Of a DNA stretch of 64,000 nt, positions 39,723 through 49,189 are shown one piece after another. The DNA lies in assembly GCA_004138175.2 (NCBI GenBank), contig RYFE02000011.1, positions 1-64,000 of the forward strand, read 5' to 3'. Position 1 is the first letter of the stretch, and every line of letters starts with the position of its first letter. A model generated the notes under the pieces. The model was given only the letters and a program-made list of their open reading frames with translations, made no database searches and was not told where the DNA came from. The stretch is from Chloroflexales bacterium ZM16-3. GTDB lineage: Bacteria; Chloroflexota; Chloroflexia; Chloroflexales; Chloroflexaceae. The translations under genes and the position numbers were made by a program.

Positions 39723-41465
39723 ATGTCAGAGACACGTACCGGCGCACAGGTGATGTGCGAGGCCCTTATCCGTGAGGGTGTGGATGTGATGTTCGGCGTC
39801 CCCGGCGGGGCGATCATGCCCTTCTACCACGCGATGTGGGAGTACCGCGAGCAGCTGCGTCACGTGCTCTGCCGCCACGAGCAGGGCGCCGGCCACGCCG
39901 CCGAGGGCTATGCCCGCTCCACCGGCAGGATCGGCGTCTGCATCGGCACCTCTGGCCCCGGCGTGACGAATCTGGTTACGCCGATCGCCGACGCGATGAT
40001 GGACAGCACCCCGCTGCTGGCGATCTGCGGCCAGGTGTCCTCGACGGTGCTGGGCAAGGACGCCTTCCAGGAGACGGACATCACCGGAATCACCATGCCG
40101 ATCACTAAGCATAACTACCTGGTGAAGCGGGCCGAGGATCTGCCCTATGTCTTCAAGGAGGCGATCCACATCGCCACCACCGGCCGCCCCGGCCCGGTGC
40201 TGATCGACATCACCAAGGACGCGATGCAGAAGAGCACCGTGCCCGACTGGGATGTGAAGCTGAACCTGCCCGGCTACAAGCCGAACTACCACGGCAACCG
40301 CAAGCAGATCCGCGAGGCGCTGAAGCTGCTGGCCCACGCCAAGAAGCCGGTGATCATCTCCGGCAACGGCGTGGTCATGTCGGGCGCGAGCGATGAGCTG
40401 CGCATGTTCGCCGAAAAGCTGCGCATCCCGGTGATCACCACCCTCCACGGCATCGGCTCGCTGCCCGAGAGCCACCCGCTGAACATCGGCATGCCCGGCA
40501 TGCACGGCTGGGTTCACGGCAACAAGGCCATCCAGGAGTGCGATGTCCTCTTCAACATCGGCGGCCGCTTCGACGACCGGGTCACTGGCAAGGCCAGCAC
40601 CTTCGCGCCCAACGCCAAGGTGATCCACGTGGACATCGACCCCTCGGAGATCGGCAAGAACGTCAAGGTGGCGGTGCCGATCGTCGGCGACGCGCGCAAT
40701 GTGCTGCTGGCCCTGCTTGAGGAGATGCCCGCCCAGGAGGAGCTGTCTGAGCTGCACGGCAACGCCTCGGACTGGATGGAGCACATCCGCGACCTGCAGG
40801 ACAAGCACCAGGGCAAGCAGCAGTATAAGAACCGCTCCGCCAGCGCGGGCATGACCCTGCCGCCCCACGATGTCTTCGATGCGCTGAACGCCACCCTCGC
40901 CAAGAACGGCAACTACGTGCTGGTGACGGACGTGGGCCAGCATCAGATGTGGGCGGCGCAGCTGCTCGACTTCAACGCCGGCCCACGCACCCATATCACC
41001 TCGGGCGGCGCGGCCACCATGGGCTTCTCGGTGCCCGCCTCCCTCGGCGTGGCCGTGGCCCACCCCGAGAAGACAGTCTGGGTTGTCTGCGGCGACGGCG
41101 GCTTCCAGATGACCAACCAGGAAATGGCGACGATCATCCAGGAGGGCATCAAGAACATCAAGGTGATGATCATCAACAACGGCTACCTGGGCATGGTGCG
41201 CCAGTGGCAGGAGCTGTTCGAGGGCAAGCGCTACAGCGGCACGCCCCTGAGCGGCCCGAATTTTGCTAAGCTGGCTGAGGCGTACTACTGGAAGGGCATC
41301 ACCGTCGAGCGCAGCGCGGATGTGCAGGCCGCCATCGACGAGGCCATGGCCACCGATGGCCCGGTGCTGATCGACTTCCAGGTTGAGCGCGAGGTGAACG
41401 TGTTCCCGATGGTGCCCCAGAACAAGTCAATCGGCGAGATGATCGTCAACGAGTCCGAGGCGTAG
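39723..41465 (+). CDS. ilvB: Acetolactate synthase large subunit
   Basis: A 580-residue ThDP enzyme that joins pyruvate with pyruvate or 2-oxobutyrate, the first common step of valine and isoleucine synthesis. Visible are the catalytic Glu in CRHEQGAGHAAEGYARSTG near residue 47, TSGPGVTNLVTPIADA, an FAD-region RFDDRVTG, and the ThDP motif GDGGFQMTNQEMATIIQ with NNGYLGMVRQWQ. GAGGAGAAGAG precedes the ATG. The small regulatory subunit is encoded 54 bp downstream. Confidence 0.97.
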   Translation: MSETRTGAQVMCEALIREGVDVMFGVPGGAIMPFYHAMWEYREQLRHVLCRHEQGAGHAAEGYARSTGRIGVCIGTSGPGVTNLVTPIADAMMDSTPLLAICGQVSSTVLGKDAFQETDITGITMPITKHNYLVKRAEDLPYVFKEAIHIATTGRPGPVLIDITKDAMQKSTVPDWDVKLNLPGYKPNYHGNRKQIREALKLLAHAKKPVIISGNGVVMSGASDELRMFAEKLRIPVITTLHGIGSLPESHPLNIGMPGMHGWVHGNKAIQECDVLFNIGGRFDDRVTGKASTFAPNAKVIHVDIDPSEIGKNVKVAVPIVGDARNVLLALLEEMPAQEELSELHGNASDWMEHIRDLQDKHQGKQQYKNRSASAGMTLPPHDVFDALNATLAKNGNYVLVTDVGQHQMWAAQLLDFNAGPRTHITSGGAATMGFSVPASLGVAVAHPEKTVWVVCGDGGFQMTNQEMATIIQEGIKNIKVMIINNGYLGMVRQWQELFEGKRYSGTPLSGPNFAKLAEAYYWKGITVERSADVQAAIDEAMATDGPVLIDFQVEREVNVFPMVPQNKSIGEMIVNESEA

Positions 41466-41477
41466 CATCATTGACAT

Positions 41478-41505
41478 GTAGGGGCGCAGCGCGCTGCGCC
41501 CCTAC
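41478..41505. repeat. Palindrome ilvB-ilvN (GTAGGGGCG family)
   Basis: A 28-bp perfect palindrome, GTAGGGGCGCAGCG and its complement. Confidence 0.65.
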
Positions 41506-41519
41506 GGAGAAGAGAGCAT

Positions 41520-42062
41520 ATGCGTAAGCACACAATCGTCGCCCTGGTGCAGGATCGCCCCGGCGTGCTGACCCGCGTGGCTGGCCTGGTGCGCCGGCGG
41601 GGCTATAACATCGAGAGCCTGGCGGTGGGCCACAGCGAGCAGCCGGAGATCAGCCGGTTGACCATCGTCGTCGAGTCGGAGGATGTCGAGCAGGTCACCA
41701 AACAGCTCTACCGGCTGATCGAGGTGATCAAGGTGAGCGATGTCACCTTCGACCCGACGGTGGAGCGCGAGATGGCGGTGGTCAAGGTTCACGCGCCGCC
41801 CTCGACGCGCCACGAGATCATCTCGATGTGCGGCACCTTCGAGGCCAAGATCGTGGATGTGGGCGCCACCACCATGATCATCGAGATGACCGGCACGCCC
41901 TCGAAGGTGGAGAACTTCATCGAGATCGTGCGGCCCTACGGCGTCAAGGAGATGATGCGGACCGGGCGGATCGCTATGGTACGCGGCGCCCGCGGCCATA
42001 ACGCCGGCGAGTATGTCGAGCCGGCGAACAGCAATGGCGCAACCACGCCGAGCATGAACTAG
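41520..42062 (+). CDS. ilvN: Acetolactate synthase small (regulatory) subunit
   Basis: A 180-residue protein with an N-terminal ACT domain (HTIVALVQDRPGVLTRVAGL; RRRGYNIESLAVGHSE) and the C-terminal ALS-SS domain at about 83-160. It normally binds valine and gives feedback inhibition of the large subunit. GGAGAAGAGAG precedes the ATG. The last 15 residues (Asn/Thr-rich) are variable in the family. Confidence 0.96.
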   Translation: MRKHTIVALVQDRPGVLTRVAGLVRRRGYNIESLAVGHSEQPEISRLTIVVESEDVEQVTKQLYRLIEVIKVSDVTFDPTVEREMAVVKVHAPPSTRHEIISMCGTFEAKIVDVGATTMIIEMTGTPSKVENFIEIVRPYGVKEMMRTGRIAMVRGARGHNAGEYVEPANSNGATTPSMN

Positions 42063-42071
42063 TTATATCGT

Positions 42072-42100
42072 GTAGAGACGCCCCGGCGGGGCGTCTCTAC
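42072..42100. repeat. Palindrome ilvN-ilvC
   Basis: Inverted repeat GTAGAGACGCCCC with its complement, 29 bases. Confidence 0.65.
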
Positions 42101-42142
42101 TGCATGTGTGCTTCTTGTGTATCTTTGGAGGAATGAGACATC

Positions 42143-43165
42143 ATGGCGGAGCTTTTCTACGACAAGCAGGCGGACCTTGAGCGGCTGAAGGGTAAGCCGA
42201 TCGCGATCATCGGGTTCGGCAGCCAGGGCCACGCCCACGCCCGCAACCTGGCCGACAGCGGCCTGGATGTGCGGGTCGGCCTCTACGCCGGCTCGAAGAG
42301 CTGGGCGAAGGTGGAGGCCGCCGGCCTCAAGGCGATGACCGTGGCCGATGCGGCTAAAGAGGCCCAGATAGTGATGATCCTGGTGCCCGACACCATGCAG
42401 GCCGAGGTCTATCGCGAGCATATCGCCCAGCATATGACGCCCGGCAAGACGCTGATGTTCGCCCACGGATTCAACATCCGCTTCGGCCAGATCATCCCGC
42501 CCGAGGGCATCGATGTGAGCATGGTTGCGCCGAAGTCGCCCGGCCACCGCGTGCGCGAGGTCTACACCCAGGGCGGCGGCGTGCCGGCCCTGGTGGCCGT
42601 GCAGCAGGACGCCAGCGGCGGCGCGATGGCCGACGCGCTGGCCTACGCCAAGGGTATCGGCAGCACCCGCGCCGGTGTGCTGACAACGACCTTCGCCGAG
42701 GAGACCGAGACCGACCTGTTCGGCGAGCAGGTCGTGCTCTGCGGCGGCGTCTCGGCCCTGGTGAAGGCCGGGTTTGAGACCCTGGTGGACGCGGGCTACC
42801 AGCCCGAGGTGGCCTACTTCGAGTGTATGCACGAGCTGAAGCTGATCGTCGACCTGTTCTACCAGGGCGGCCTGAACTACATGCGCTACTCGGTGAGCGA
42901 CACCGCCGAGTGGGGCGACTACACCGCCGGCCCGAAGATCGTCACCGACGACACGCGCAAGGCCATGAAGCAGATTCTGACCGACATTCAGACCGGCGCC
43001 TTCGCCGAGGACTGGATCGAGGAGAACCACACCGGGCGGGCGCGCTTCAACGCCATGCGCAAGGCCGATGTGGACCACCCGATCGAGCAGATCGGCCTGC
43101 AGCTGCGGCGTATGATGCCGTTCGTCGGCCCGCGCGAGGTAAAGCCGGGCGAGGGCGGAGCCTAG
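42143..43165 (+). CDS. ilvC: Ketol-acid reductoisomerase
   Basis: A 340-residue class I enzyme converting acetolactate or acetohydroxybutyrate to dihydroxy acids. The Rossmann motif is [17 protein letters not shown] (about 25-41). The cofactor loop reads [14 protein letters not shown]; the Ser residues favour NADPH. The C-terminal knotted domain carries the metal and substrate residues in [12 protein letters not shown] and [21 protein letters not shown] precedes the ATG. Confidence 0.97.
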   Translation: MAELFYDKQADLERLKGKPIAIIGFGSQGHAHARNLADSGLDVRVGLYAGSKSWAKVEAAGLKAMTVADAAKEAQIVMILVPDTMQAEVYREHIAQHMTPGKTLMFAHGFNIRFGQIIPPEGIDVSMVAPKSPGHRVREVYTQGGGVPALVAVQQDASGGAMADALAYAKGIGSTRAGVLTTTFAEETETDLFGEQVVLCGGVSALVKAGFETLVDAGYQPEVAYFECMHELKLIVDLFYQGGLNYMRYSVSDTAEWGDYTAGPKIVTDDTRKAMKQILTDIQTGAFAEDWIEENHTGRARFNAMRKADVDHPIEQIGLQLRRMMPFVGPREVKPGEGGA

Positions 43166-43166
43166 T

Positions 43167-43237
43167 GATTGCAGATTGTAGATTGCAGATTGCAGCCTCA
43201 TCTGCAATCTGCAATCTGCAATCTGCAATCTGCAATG
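43167..43237. repeat. GATTGCA heptamer array with inverted copies, ilvC-leuA
   Basis: ATTGCAG/ATTGTAG copies followed by complementary CTGCAAT copies; can fold as a hairpin. Same word as the arrays at 13.2, 22.6 and 30.2 kb. Confidence 0.75.
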
Positions 43238-43256
43238 ATGAAGGAGCGAAGCGACC

Positions 43257-44942
43257 ATGGACGTAGATCACGTACGCATTTTTGACACGACCCTGCGTGA
43301 CGGCGAGCAGGCCCCCGGCTGCACGATGACCCTGGACGAGAAGCTGGAGGTCGCCCGCCAGCTGTCCCGCATGAAGGTTGATATTATTGAGGCTGGGTTC
43401 CCCGCCGCCTCCCCCGGCGACTGGGCCGCCGTCAACACGATCGCCCGCGAGGTTGGTGCCCCCGATGGCCCGACGATTGCGGCGCTGGCCCGGGCCAATA
43501 AGGATGATATCGACAAGGCATGGTCGGCCATCCAGCCCGCCGCCAACCGGCGCATCCACACCTTTATGTCTACCTCGGACATTCATCTGGAGCACCAGTT
43601 CCGCAAGAGCCGTGGCGAGGCGCTGGAGCTGATCGGCGAGATGGTGACGTACGCCTGCTCACTCTGCGATGATGTGGAGTTCTCGCCGATGGACGCCACT
43701 CGCTCCGACCCCGACTTCCTCTTTCAGGCGCTCAAGATCGCCGTTGAGTGCGGCGCAACTACCCTGAACATCCCCGACACGGTGGGCTACTCGACGCCCC
43801 AGGAGTATGGCGAGCTGATCGCCGCCATCCGCGCGAATGTGCCCGGCGCCGATGGCGTGATCATCTCGACCCACTGCCACGATGACCTGGGCGTGGCGGT
43901 GGCCAACTCGCTGGCCGGTGTCTACGGCGGCGCGCGCCAGATCGAGTGTACGATCAACGGGATCGGCGAGCGCGCCGGCAACGCCTCTCTGGAGGAGGTG
44001 GTGATGGCGCTGCACACCCGCGAGGCGTTCTACGGCCTGAAGACGCAGATCGAGACCCGCGAGCTCGCCCGCAGCTCGCGCACGGTGAGCAGCTTCATCG
44101 GCGTGCCCGTGCCCCCGAACAAGGCGATCGTCGGCGCAAACGCCTTCGCCCACGAGTCCGGCATCCACCAGGACGGCGTGCTCAAGAACCGTATGACCTA
44201 CGAGATCATGAGCGCCGAGACGGTGGGCCTCGATGGGAACGCGCTGATCCTGGGCAAGCACTCGGGCCGCCACGCCTTCCGCAACCATGTCGAGGCTCTG
44301 GGCTACACCCTGGACGATGAGGACTTTCAGCACGTCTTCTTGCGCTTCAAGGATCTCTGCGACCGTAAGAAGAAGGTGGACGACCGCGATATTGAGGCGC
44401 TGATCGCTGGCGAGACCCAGCACGCCCCGCATATCTATACGCTGGAGCATGTGCAGTACAGCTCGGGAACGAACATGACCCCCAGCGCCACCGTGCGCCT
44501 GATCGGCCCCGATGGCGATGCCCGCACCGATAGCGCCCACGGCACCGGCCCGGTCGACGCGATCTATAAGGCGATCAACCGGCTGATCAACCGGCCCAAC
44601 GAGCTGATCGAGTTCTCGATCAACGCGATCACCGAGGGGCTGGACGCGGTGGCCGAGGTGACGGTGCGCATCCGCGAGCAGGGCATCTCCTCCAACGGCG
44701 GCAGCGACCCGACGACGATCAACCTGACCGGCAAGCGGGCCGCCCAGCAGATCTTCTCCGGCTACAGCGTCAACACCGACACGATTGTGGCCGCCGCCGA
44801 GGCGTATATGGGCGCGCTGAACAAGATGCTCGCCGTCCGCCAGGAGCGCATGAAGGCCGAGGCCGTGGCCTACGCCGCCGGCTACGCCGAGGACCCCGGC
44901 GCCCTCCCGGTGGATCTCTTCGATGGCGGAAGCGCTGGGTAA
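43257..44942 (+). CDS. leuA: 2-isopropylmalate synthase
   Basis: A 561-residue enzyme condensing acetyl-CoA with 2-oxoisovalerate, the first step specific to leucine. The TIM barrel has FDTTLRDGEQAPGCTM near residue 8, HCHDDLGVAVANSLAGV with the metal His pair near 205, and GNASLEEVVMAL. The C-terminal allosteric domain (about 425-535) contains the usual leucine-binding region, so feedback control is expected. AAGGAGCGAAGCGACC precedes the ATG. Distinguished from the downstream citramalate synthase by the classic LeuA pattern and regulatory domain. Confidence 0.95.
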   Translation: MDVDHVRIFDTTLRDGEQAPGCTMTLDEKLEVARQLSRMKVDIIEAGFPAASPGDWAAVNTIAREVGAPDGPTIAALARANKDDIDKAWSAIQPAANRRIHTFMSTSDIHLEHQFRKSRGEALELIGEMVTYACSLCDDVEFSPMDATRSDPDFLFQALKIAVECGATTLNIPDTVGYSTPQEYGELIAAIRANVPGADGVIISTHCHDDLGVAVANSLAGVYGGARQIECTINGIGERAGNASLEEVVMALHTREAFYGLKTQIETRELARSSRTVSSFIGVPVPPNKAIVGANAFAHESGIHQDGVLKNRMTYEIMSAETVGLDGNALILGKHSGRHAFRNHVEALGYTLDDEDFQHVFLRFKDLCDRKKKVDDRDIEALIAGETQHAPHIYTLEHVQYSSGTNMTPSATVRLIGPDGDARTDSAHGTGPVDAIYKAINRLINRPNELIEFSINAITEGLDAVAEVTVRIREQGISSNGGSDPTTINLTGKRAAQQIFSGYSVNTDTIVAAAEAYMGALNKMLAVRQERMKAEAVAYAAGYAEDPGALPVDLFDGGSAG

Positions 44943-45043
44943 TGTTGAATGTTGAATGTTGAATGTTGAATGCACGCATTCAACATTCAACATTCAGCAT
45001 TCAGCATTCAGCATTCAGCATTCAACATTCAACATTCAACATT
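44941..45043. repeat. TTGAATG heptamer array with inverted copies, leuA-pheA
   Basis: Four or more TTGAATG copies, a short ACGC centre, then about nine ATTCAAC/ATTCAGC copies. The two halves are complementary, so a long hairpin can form. It runs right up to the pheA ATG and leaves no ribosome site. Confidence 0.8.
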
Positions 45044-45868
45044 ATGCAGACTATCGCGTACCTTGGCCCGGCCGGCACCTTCAGCGAGGAGGCGGCGATC
45101 GCCTACGCGGCGGGCGAGGCCAGCTACCTGCCCCTGGCCAGCATCCCGGCGGTGGTGACGGCGATTGAGACCGGGGCTGCCGATGTGGGCGTGCTGCCGA
45201 TCGAGAACCTGCTTGAGGGCAGCGTCACCTTCACCCTCGACCTGCTTGTCCACGAGACGGCCCTCCAGATCGCGGGCGAGATCGTCATCCCCATCCGCCA
45301 GTACCTGGTGGTGGGCGAAGGGCTGCGGCTGCCCGATGTGAAGGTGCTCTACGCCCACCCACAGAGCCTCGGCCAGTGCCGCAGGTTCATCGAGCGCGTG
45401 CTGCCGGGGGTGGCCACCATCGCCTCGCTTTCCAACAGCGCGGCGCCCGCCGAGGCGTTGGCCGACACCCGCCCGGCCGCCGCGATCAGCACCATGCGCG
45501 CCGCCGAGCTGACGGGTGCGACTATCCTGGCCAGCGACATCGCTGACAGCACTGGCAATGTCACCCGCTTTATCGGCATGGCCCGCCAGGACGCGCCGCC
45601 CTCCGGCGATGACAAGACGAGCTTCTGCTTCGCCTTCACCGAGGATCGGGCTGGCACGCTGGTGGACGCGCTGGAGGAGCTGGCCGCCGAGCAGATCAAT
45701 ATGACCAAGCTTGAGTCGCGCCCCTCGCGGGCAGTACTCGGCAAGTATGTCTTTCTGGTAGATATTAACGGCCACCGCGAGGAGGCCCACGTTGCCCGCG
45801 CGCTGGACCGGATCGCCGCCAAGTCCGGCATGTTCAAGGTGTTCGGCAGCTACCCGCGCTGGAAATAG
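45044..45868 (+). CDS. pheA: Prephenate dehydratase
   Basis: A 274-residue monofunctional enzyme of phenylalanine synthesis. The catalytic domain starts TIAYLGPAGTFSEEAA and includes PIENLLEGSV and the conserved NVTRFIGMAR near residue 180. The C-terminal ACT domain has DRAGTLVDAL and LESRPSR, the phenylalanine-binding motifs. The ATG at 45044 starts the normal N-terminus; the frame runs upstream through the heptamer array as meaningless QHSTFNI-type residues. Its place inside an ilv/leu operon is uncommon. Confidence 0.93.
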   Translation: MQTIAYLGPAGTFSEEAAIAYAAGEASYLPLASIPAVVTAIETGAADVGVLPIENLLEGSVTFTLDLLVHETALQIAGEIVIPIRQYLVVGEGLRLPDVKVLYAHPQSLGQCRRFIERVLPGVATIASLSNSAAPAEALADTRPAAAISTMRAAELTGATILASDIADSTGNVTRFIGMARQDAPPSGDDKTSFCFAFTEDRAGTLVDALEELAAEQINMTKLESRPSRAVLGKYVFLVDINGHREEAHVARALDRIAAKSGMFKVFGSYPRWK

Positions 45869-45871
45869 GTT

Positions 45872-45918
45872 TATATTCTCACGATTGCGCGCCCGAGGCG
45901 CGCAATCGTGAGAATATA
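45872..45918. repeat. Intergenic hairpin pheA-cimA
   Basis: A 21-bp perfect stem (45872-45892 with 45898-45918) ending in TATATTCTCACG-type arms; no T run. Confidence 0.65.
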
Positions 45919-45937
45919 TAATCTTTGAGGGCTTACT

Positions 45938-47557
45938 GTGCAGATATTTCTCTACGATACCACTCTCCGCGACGGCACGCAGCGCGAGGGGCTCTCGCTC
46001 TCGGCCGAGGATAAGCTGAAGATCGCCTATCTGCTCGACGAGCTGGGCGTCCATTATATCGAGGGTGGCTGGCCCGGCTCGAACCCCAAGGACGCCGAGT
46101 TCTTTCAGCGCATCCGCGAGACGCCGCTGCGCCAGGCGAAGGTGGCCGCCTTTGGCAGCACCCGCCACGCTGGCGGCTCCTGCGAGGGCGACGCCAATAT
46201 CCGCGCCCTGGTGGACGCGCAGACGCCGGTTGTCACCCTGGTGGGTAAGAGCTCGGTGCTGCACGTCGAGCGGGTGCTTGAGACGACGCTGGAGGAGAAT
46301 CTGGCGATGATCGCCGACAGCGTGGCCTACTTTAAGGCCATGGGCAAGGAGGTGGTCTACGACGCCGAGCACTTCTTCGACGGCTATAAGCTCGACCCGG
46401 CGTATACGCTGCGCACGCTTGAGGCCGCCGCCGGGGCCGGCGCGGATGTGCTGGTGCTCTGCGACACCAACGGCGGCTCGCTGCCGAACGAGGTCTCGAA
46501 CATTGTGCGAGACGTGCGTACGCACGTCTCGCACAATGTTCAAATAGGCATCCACACCCACAACGACGGCGCGCTGGCCGTGGCCAACGCCATGGCGGCC
46601 GTGCAGGAGGGAGCCGCGCAGGTGCAGGGCACGATCAACGGCTACGGCGAGCGCTGCGGGAATATGGACCTTATCCCGCTGATCGCCAACCTCCAGCTGA
46701 AGCTCGGCCACCAGTGCGTGAGCGCCGAGCAGCTGGCTCGCCTGAGCGAACTGGCGCACGTTGTGGCCGCCGTGGCCAACCTCAACCCCGACGCCCACGC
46801 GCCCTATGTGGGCCGCAGCGCCTTCGCCCACAAGGGCGGTATCCACGTCGCGGCGATCGCGAAGGTGGAGCACAGCTACCAGCATATTGACCCGACCCTG
46901 GTGGGCAACCAGAAGCGGGTGGTGGTGAGCGAGCTGTCGGGCCGGGGCAATGTGAAGATGCGCGCCGATGAGCTGGGCCTGGATGTTCACGGCAACGAGC
47001 GGGCCGTGCTCCAGCAGATCAAGGAGCGCGAGAGCAAGGGCTTCCAGTTCGAGGCGGCTGAGGGCAGCTTCGAGATGCTGGTGCGCCGCAACGCCGAAGA
47101 CTACCAGCCGCCCTTTGAGCTGCTCGACTTCACGGTGACGGTCGAGAAGCGCGGCGACCGCGAGATCACCTCGCTGGCCACAGTCAAGGTGCGCGTCGGC
47201 GACGAGCTGATGCACACCGCCGCCGAGGGCGACGGGCCGGTGAACGCGCTGGACGCGGCCATCCGCAAGGCGCTGCTGCCGCACTACCCCGAGCTGGCCG
47301 AGGTGCGCCTGGTGGACTACAAGGTGCGGATCATCGACGAGCATCGCGGCACCGCCGCCACCCCGCGCGTGCTGATCGAGAGCGCGCGCGGCGACGAGCG
47401 CTGGAGCACGATCGGCGCATCGCCGAACATTATCGAGGCCAGCTACCAGGCGCTCTGGGATAGCCTGGAGCTGCCGCTGCTGCGGGCCAGGGAGTCGGGA
47501 GTCGGGAGTCGGGAGTCGGGAGTCGGGAGTCAGGAGTCGGTTGCCGCCCACGCCTAA
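45938..47557 (+). CDS. cimA: (R)-citramalate synthase
   Basis: A 539-residue DRE-TIM enzyme making citramalate from pyruvate and acetyl-CoA, the first step of threonine-independent isoleucine synthesis. LYDTTLRDGTQREGLSLS, the GGWPGSNPKD segment, LCDTNGGSLPNE and IGIHTHNDGALAVAN with the metal histidines fit citramalate synthase rather than LeuA. The C-terminal allosteric domain is about 395-515. The start is GTG at 45938 after GAGGG. A 44-bp perfect palindrome lies in the gene. The last 20 residues (RESGVGSRESGVGS and on) come from a heptamer array. Confidence 0.92.
   Translation: MQIFLYDTTLRDGTQREGLSLSAEDKLKIAYLLDELGVHYIEGGWPGSNPKDAEFFQRIRETPLRQAKVAAFGSTRHAGGSCEGDANIRALVDAQTPVVTLVGKSSVLHVERVLETTLEENLAMIADSVAYFKAMGKEVVYDAEHFFDGYKLDPAYTLRTLEAAAGAGADVLVLCDTNGGSLPNEVSNIVRDVRTHVSHNVQIGIHTHNDGALAVANAMAAVQEGAAQVQGTINGYGERCGNMDLIPLIANLQLKLGHQCVSAEQLARLSELAHVVAAVANLNPDAHAPYVGRSAFAHKGGIHVAAIAKVEHSYQHIDPTLVGNQKRVVVSELSGRGNVKMRADELGLDVHGNERAVLQQIKERESKGFQFEAAEGSFEMLVRRNAEDYQPPFELLDFTVTVEKRGDREITSLATVKVRVGDELMHTAAEGDGPVNALDAAIRKALLPHYPELAEVRLVDYKVRIIDEHRGTAATPRVLIESARGDERWSTIGASPNIIEASYQALWDSLELPLLRARESGVGSRESGVGSQESVAAHA
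46498..46541. repeat. 44-bp perfect palindrome inside cimA
   Basis: Two 22-base arms (left arm GAACATTGTGCGAGACGTGC then GT) are exact complements with no spacer. In frame it encodes NIVRDVRTHVSHNV. Codons in and beside it (CGA, CGT, AAT, GTT, CAA, ATA) are unusual for this GC-rich gene. Confidence 0.9.
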
Positions 47558-47575
47558 GGGAGTCGGGAGTCGGTT
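47490..47575. repeat. GGGAGTC heptamer array across the cimA 3' end
   Basis: About six copies of GGGAGTC/AGGAGTC, in frame with cimA, then one more block after the stop. GGTTGCCGCCCACG occurs twice (47539 and 47572), flanking the second block. Confidence 0.8.
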
Positions 47576-47622
47576 GCCGCCCACGTGTGAAGTGCGGGGC
47601 AGGAGAAACCTCACAGCGGTGT

Positions 47623-47690
47623 CCCCCCTCTCCCGCCGCAGCGGGAGAGGGGGCCAGGGGTGAGGGCCATCCACTCGCTCCAACGCCAAT
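47623..47690. repeat. Interspersed GGGAGAGGGGG element
   Basis: CCCTCTCCCGCCGCAGCGGGAGAGGGGG hairpin followed by GGGGTGAGGGCC and later CCAACGCC. A second copy, with the same order of blocks, lies at 62239-62302 and a partial one near 62335-62373. Confidence 0.65.
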
Positions 47691-47713
47691 CAATTTAGGA
47701 GCATGAGTTTCGT

Positions 47714-49135
47714 ATGTCAACCCCAAAGACCCTCTTCGAGAAGGTGTGGGACGCCCACCAGGTGCGCCCGGAGACGGCGGACACCCCGGCGGTGCTCTAC
47801 ATCGACCTGCACCTCATCCACGAGGTCACGTCGCCGCAGGCGTTCACCGAGATCCGTGAGCGCGGCCTGAAGGTGCGTCGGCCCGACCGCACCCTGGCCA
47901 CGATGGATCACAGTACGCCGACGACGCCGCGCAATGCCCAGGGGATCATCCCGGTGATCGACCCGCAGGCGATCAATCAGCTCGACCAGCTGCGCACCAA
48001 CTGCGCCGAGTTCGGTATCCCGCTCTTCGAGCTGGGCAGCGAGAACCAGGGCATCGTCCATGTGATCGGGCCGGAGCAGGGGGCGACCCAGCCCGGCATG
48101 ACGATCGTCTGCGGCGATAGCCACACCTCCACCCACGGGGCATTCGGCGCGCTGGCCTTCGGCATTGGCACCAGCGAGGTGGGCCATGTGCTGGCCACCC
48201 AGTGTCTGCTCCAGCGCAAGGCGAAGACCTGCGCGGTGCGGGTGGACGGTCGGCTCGGGCCGGGCGTGACCGCGAAGGATATTATCCTGGCGATCATCGC
48301 GAAGTACGGTGTGGGCGGCGGCACCGGCTATGTCTTCGAGTATATGGGCGAGGCGATCCGGGCGCTCTCGATGGACGAGCGCATGACGATCTGCAACATG
48401 AGCATTGAGGGCGGCGCGCGGGCCGGCATGGTCGCCCCCGATGAGACGACCTTTGAGTATGTGGCCGGGCGACACTTCGCCCCTAAGGGCGCCGACTTTG
48501 ATGCCGCCGTGGCCCGCTGGCGCACGCTGCCCAGCGACGAGGGCGCGACCTTCGACCACGAGATGCGCCTGGACGCCGATGAGCTGGTGCCGATGATTAC
48601 CTACGGCACCAACCCCGGCATGGGCATCCCGATCACCGGGACGGTGCCGACCCTGGACGAGATGGGCGACGCCAGCGCGCGCACGGCCCTCGACAAGGCG
48701 CTGGCCTACATGGCCCTGGAGCCCGGCAAGCCGCTGCTCGGCCACCCGATCGATATCGTCTTCATCGGCAGCTGCACCAATGGCCGGCTCAGCGACCTGC
48801 GCCAGGCGGCGGGGATGATCAAGGGCCGCAAGGTGGCCGAGGGCGTGCGCATGATGGTGGTGCCGGGCAGCCAGCAGGTGCGCCAGCAGGCCGAGGCTGA
48901 GGGCCTGGACGAGATCTTCAAGGCCGCCGGGGCCGAGTGGCGCGAGGCGGGCTGCTCGGCCTGCCTGGCGATGAACTCCGACGTGGTGCCGCCTGGGAAG
49001 TACGCGGTCTCCACCAGCAACCGCAACTTTGTGGGCCGACAGGGGCCGGGCTCGCGCAGCCTGCTGGCCAGCCCGCTGACCGCAGCGGCGGCGGCGGTCA
49101 CTGGTGTTGTCACCGATCCGCGAACAATGATGTAA
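47714..49135 (+). CDS. leuC: 3-isopropylmalate dehydratase large subunit
   Basis: A 473-residue aconitase-family subunit. The 4Fe-4S cysteines are in IGSCTNGR near residue 353 and in the C-terminal SACLAMN segment; [23 protein letters not shown] and [31 protein letters not shown] are typical of LeuC. With LeuD it isomerises 2-isopropylmalate; the same pair usually also processes citramalate. TTAGGAGC precedes the ATG. Confidence 0.97.
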   Translation: MSTPKTLFEKVWDAHQVRPETADTPAVLYIDLHLIHEVTSPQAFTEIRERGLKVRRPDRTLATMDHSTPTTPRNAQGIIPVIDPQAINQLDQLRTNCAEFGIPLFELGSENQGIVHVIGPEQGATQPGMTIVCGDSHTSTHGAFGALAFGIGTSEVGHVLATQCLLQRKAKTCAVRVDGRLGPGVTAKDIILAIIAKYGVGGGTGYVFEYMGEAIRALSMDERMTICNMSIEGGARAGMVAPDETTFEYVAGRHFAPKGADFDAAVARWRTLPSDEGATFDHEMRLDADELVPMITYGTNPGMGIPITGTVPTLDEMGDASARTALDKALAYMALEPGKPLLGHPIDIVFIGSCTNGRLSDLRQAAGMIKGRKVAEGVRMMVVPGSQQVRQQAEAEGLDEIFKAAGAEWREAGCSACLAMNSDVVPPGKYAVSTSNRNFVGRQGPGSRSLLASPLTAAAAAVTGVVTDPRTMM

Positions 49136-49141
49136 TGCGCC

Positions 49142-49169
49142 GTAGGGGCGCGACGCGTCGCGCCCCTAC
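49142..49169. repeat. Palindrome leuC-leuD (GTAGGGGCG family)
   Basis: A 28-bp perfect palindrome, GTAGGGGCGCGACG and its complement. Confidence 0.65.
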
Positions 49170-49189
49170 TCGCCGTGATGAGGATACCA

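Noticed and set aside
45972-47557. Calling the second DRE-TIM synthase a second 2-isopropylmalate synthase
   Set aside because: The LYDTTLRDGTQREG start, GGWPGSNPKD segment and LCDTNGG fit citramalate synthase; leuA itself is already present upstream.
45029-47689. A very long minus-strand open frame (886 codons) opposite pheA and cimA
   Set aside because: It runs antisense to two recognisable enzymes, has no family motif, and has the skewed composition (Val/Gly/His/Arg/Ala) of frames opposite GC-rich genes.
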